64,000 bases of DNA from Proteiniphilum sp. UBA4977 (lineage in GTDB: Bacteria > Bacteroidota > Bacteroidia > Bacteroidales > Dysgonomonadaceae). The notes beneath the pieces were generated by a model. The model did not search any database and was not told the DNA's origin. It saw only the letters and a list, made by a program, of their open reading frames with translations. The stretch is taken from contig DGZP01000078.1 in assembly GCA_002398565.1 (NCBI GenBank), positions 1-64,000 on the forward strand, written 5' to 3'. Position numbers and translations under genes: made by a program. Positions 63,670-64,000 of this stretch are shown here, in pieces. How positions within the stretch are numbered: the first letter of the stretch is position 1; each line of letters starts with the position of its first letter.

Positions 63670-63987
63670 TTATTCTAAAGAACAGTCATCGTACCCTCCC
63701 TGGCACGTAAGAGGGGCAAGTGCATATGCGTCATACTCATCGAACGCCGGACCGGGTTTTCCATTAATTACCACCACACGGTCGGCACGTACCTTATCGC
63801 CGTTATTAAGAAAAATAAAAACGCCTTCACTATCTACTTCTCCTATTTTGAGAATCTTACCACGACACTCTTCCAGTGCCGGTTCATCTGTAAATGCAAA
63901 GTAGATGATTCTTGATTCCTTCTTTACCGTTTCCTGCTCGAATAACTCAAAATAGACAGGATCAATTGGCATATATGCTCGTTTCAT
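63670..63987 (-). CDS. Unknown 105-residue protein
   Basis: Small soluble protein. It begins MKRAYMPIDPVYFELFEQE and has a beta-rich middle (RGKILKIGEVDSEGVFIFLNNGDKVRADRVVVINGKPGP) that resembles a small SH3-like or Rho-type barrel, then an acidic end with CQGGYDDCSLE. I do not recognise it. Its 3' end lies 46 bp before rpoN, so they may be co-transcribed. The start at 63987 is near the window edge, but the ATG is intact. Confidence 0.7.
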   Translation of the reverse strand: MKRAYMPIDPVYFELFEQETVKKESRIIYFAFTDEPALEECRGKILKIGEVDSEGVFIFLNNGDKVRADRVVVINGKPGPAFDEYDAYALAPLTCQGGYDDCSLE

Positions 63988-64000
63988 ATGATTTTTTATT

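Overview
The window reads as a stretch of chromosome from a member of the Bacteroidales (Bacteroidota). The evidence is a SusC/SusD outer-membrane pair with an ECF sigma/FecR regulator, many Bacteroidota-type -7 boxes (TAnnTTTG) upstream of genes, little sign of Shine-Dalgarno sequences, and lineage-typical families (DUF5606, carboxynorspermidine synthase, winged-helix DUF2582). A genus cannot be fixed by reading alone; a Dysgonomonadaceae-like or Tannerella-like relative is a guess. No rRNA, tRNA, CRISPR, phage or insertion sequence was found.

Left part (1-26 kb) is mostly housekeeping. It holds the end of an unknown gene, a two-component pair, an MFS exporter, a RelA/SpoT protein with a decayed hydrolase half, FolK, an NfeD membrane protease, PlsC, galE, a DUF5606-cdsA pair and a lipoprotein beta-propeller. 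A minus-strand block then follows: carboxynorspermidine synthase, pyrB, pyrI, metA, and a GT4-flippase-GT4 set. A mechanosensitive channel and a KAS III-like synthase close this part.

The centre (about 26.1-54.2 kb, all minus strand) is the most interesting region. It looks like one large peptidoglycan-scavenging locus. In transcription order it has an ECF sigma factor, FecR anti-sigma, SusC (with an STN signalling domain), SusD, a surface lipoprotein, a terminator, a DigH-like glycosidase lipoprotein, a GH9-CE4 fusion, a giant amidase with a golvesin-like insert, a GT2, a SpoIID protein, AmpG, NamZ, MurT, MurK and MurQ. It ends with two small unknown proteins, an esterase, a FemAB protein and a GNAT. 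The inferred flow is: the amidase strips stem peptides, DigH-like and SpoIID-type enzymes cut denuded glycan, and NamZ releases MurNAc. MurT then imports it, MurK phosphorylates it and MurQ makes GlcNAc-6-P, while AmpG takes in muropeptides. Between fecR and susC lies a 72-73 bp imperfect tandem repeat. It is followed on the + strand by a very strong terminator and preceded by a + strand promoter match, the layout expected of a cis-antisense sRNA repressing susC.

Right part (54.2-64 kb): thyA-folA sit directly upstream of the sigma gene. They are followed by a DUF937 protein, a small lipoprotein, folC, a dipeptidyl peptidase III, purE, gcvH, a PAP2-like membrane protein, rpoN and a small unknown protein. 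Folate and one-carbon genes (folK, folA, thyA, folC, gcvH, purE) recur across the window but not as one operon.
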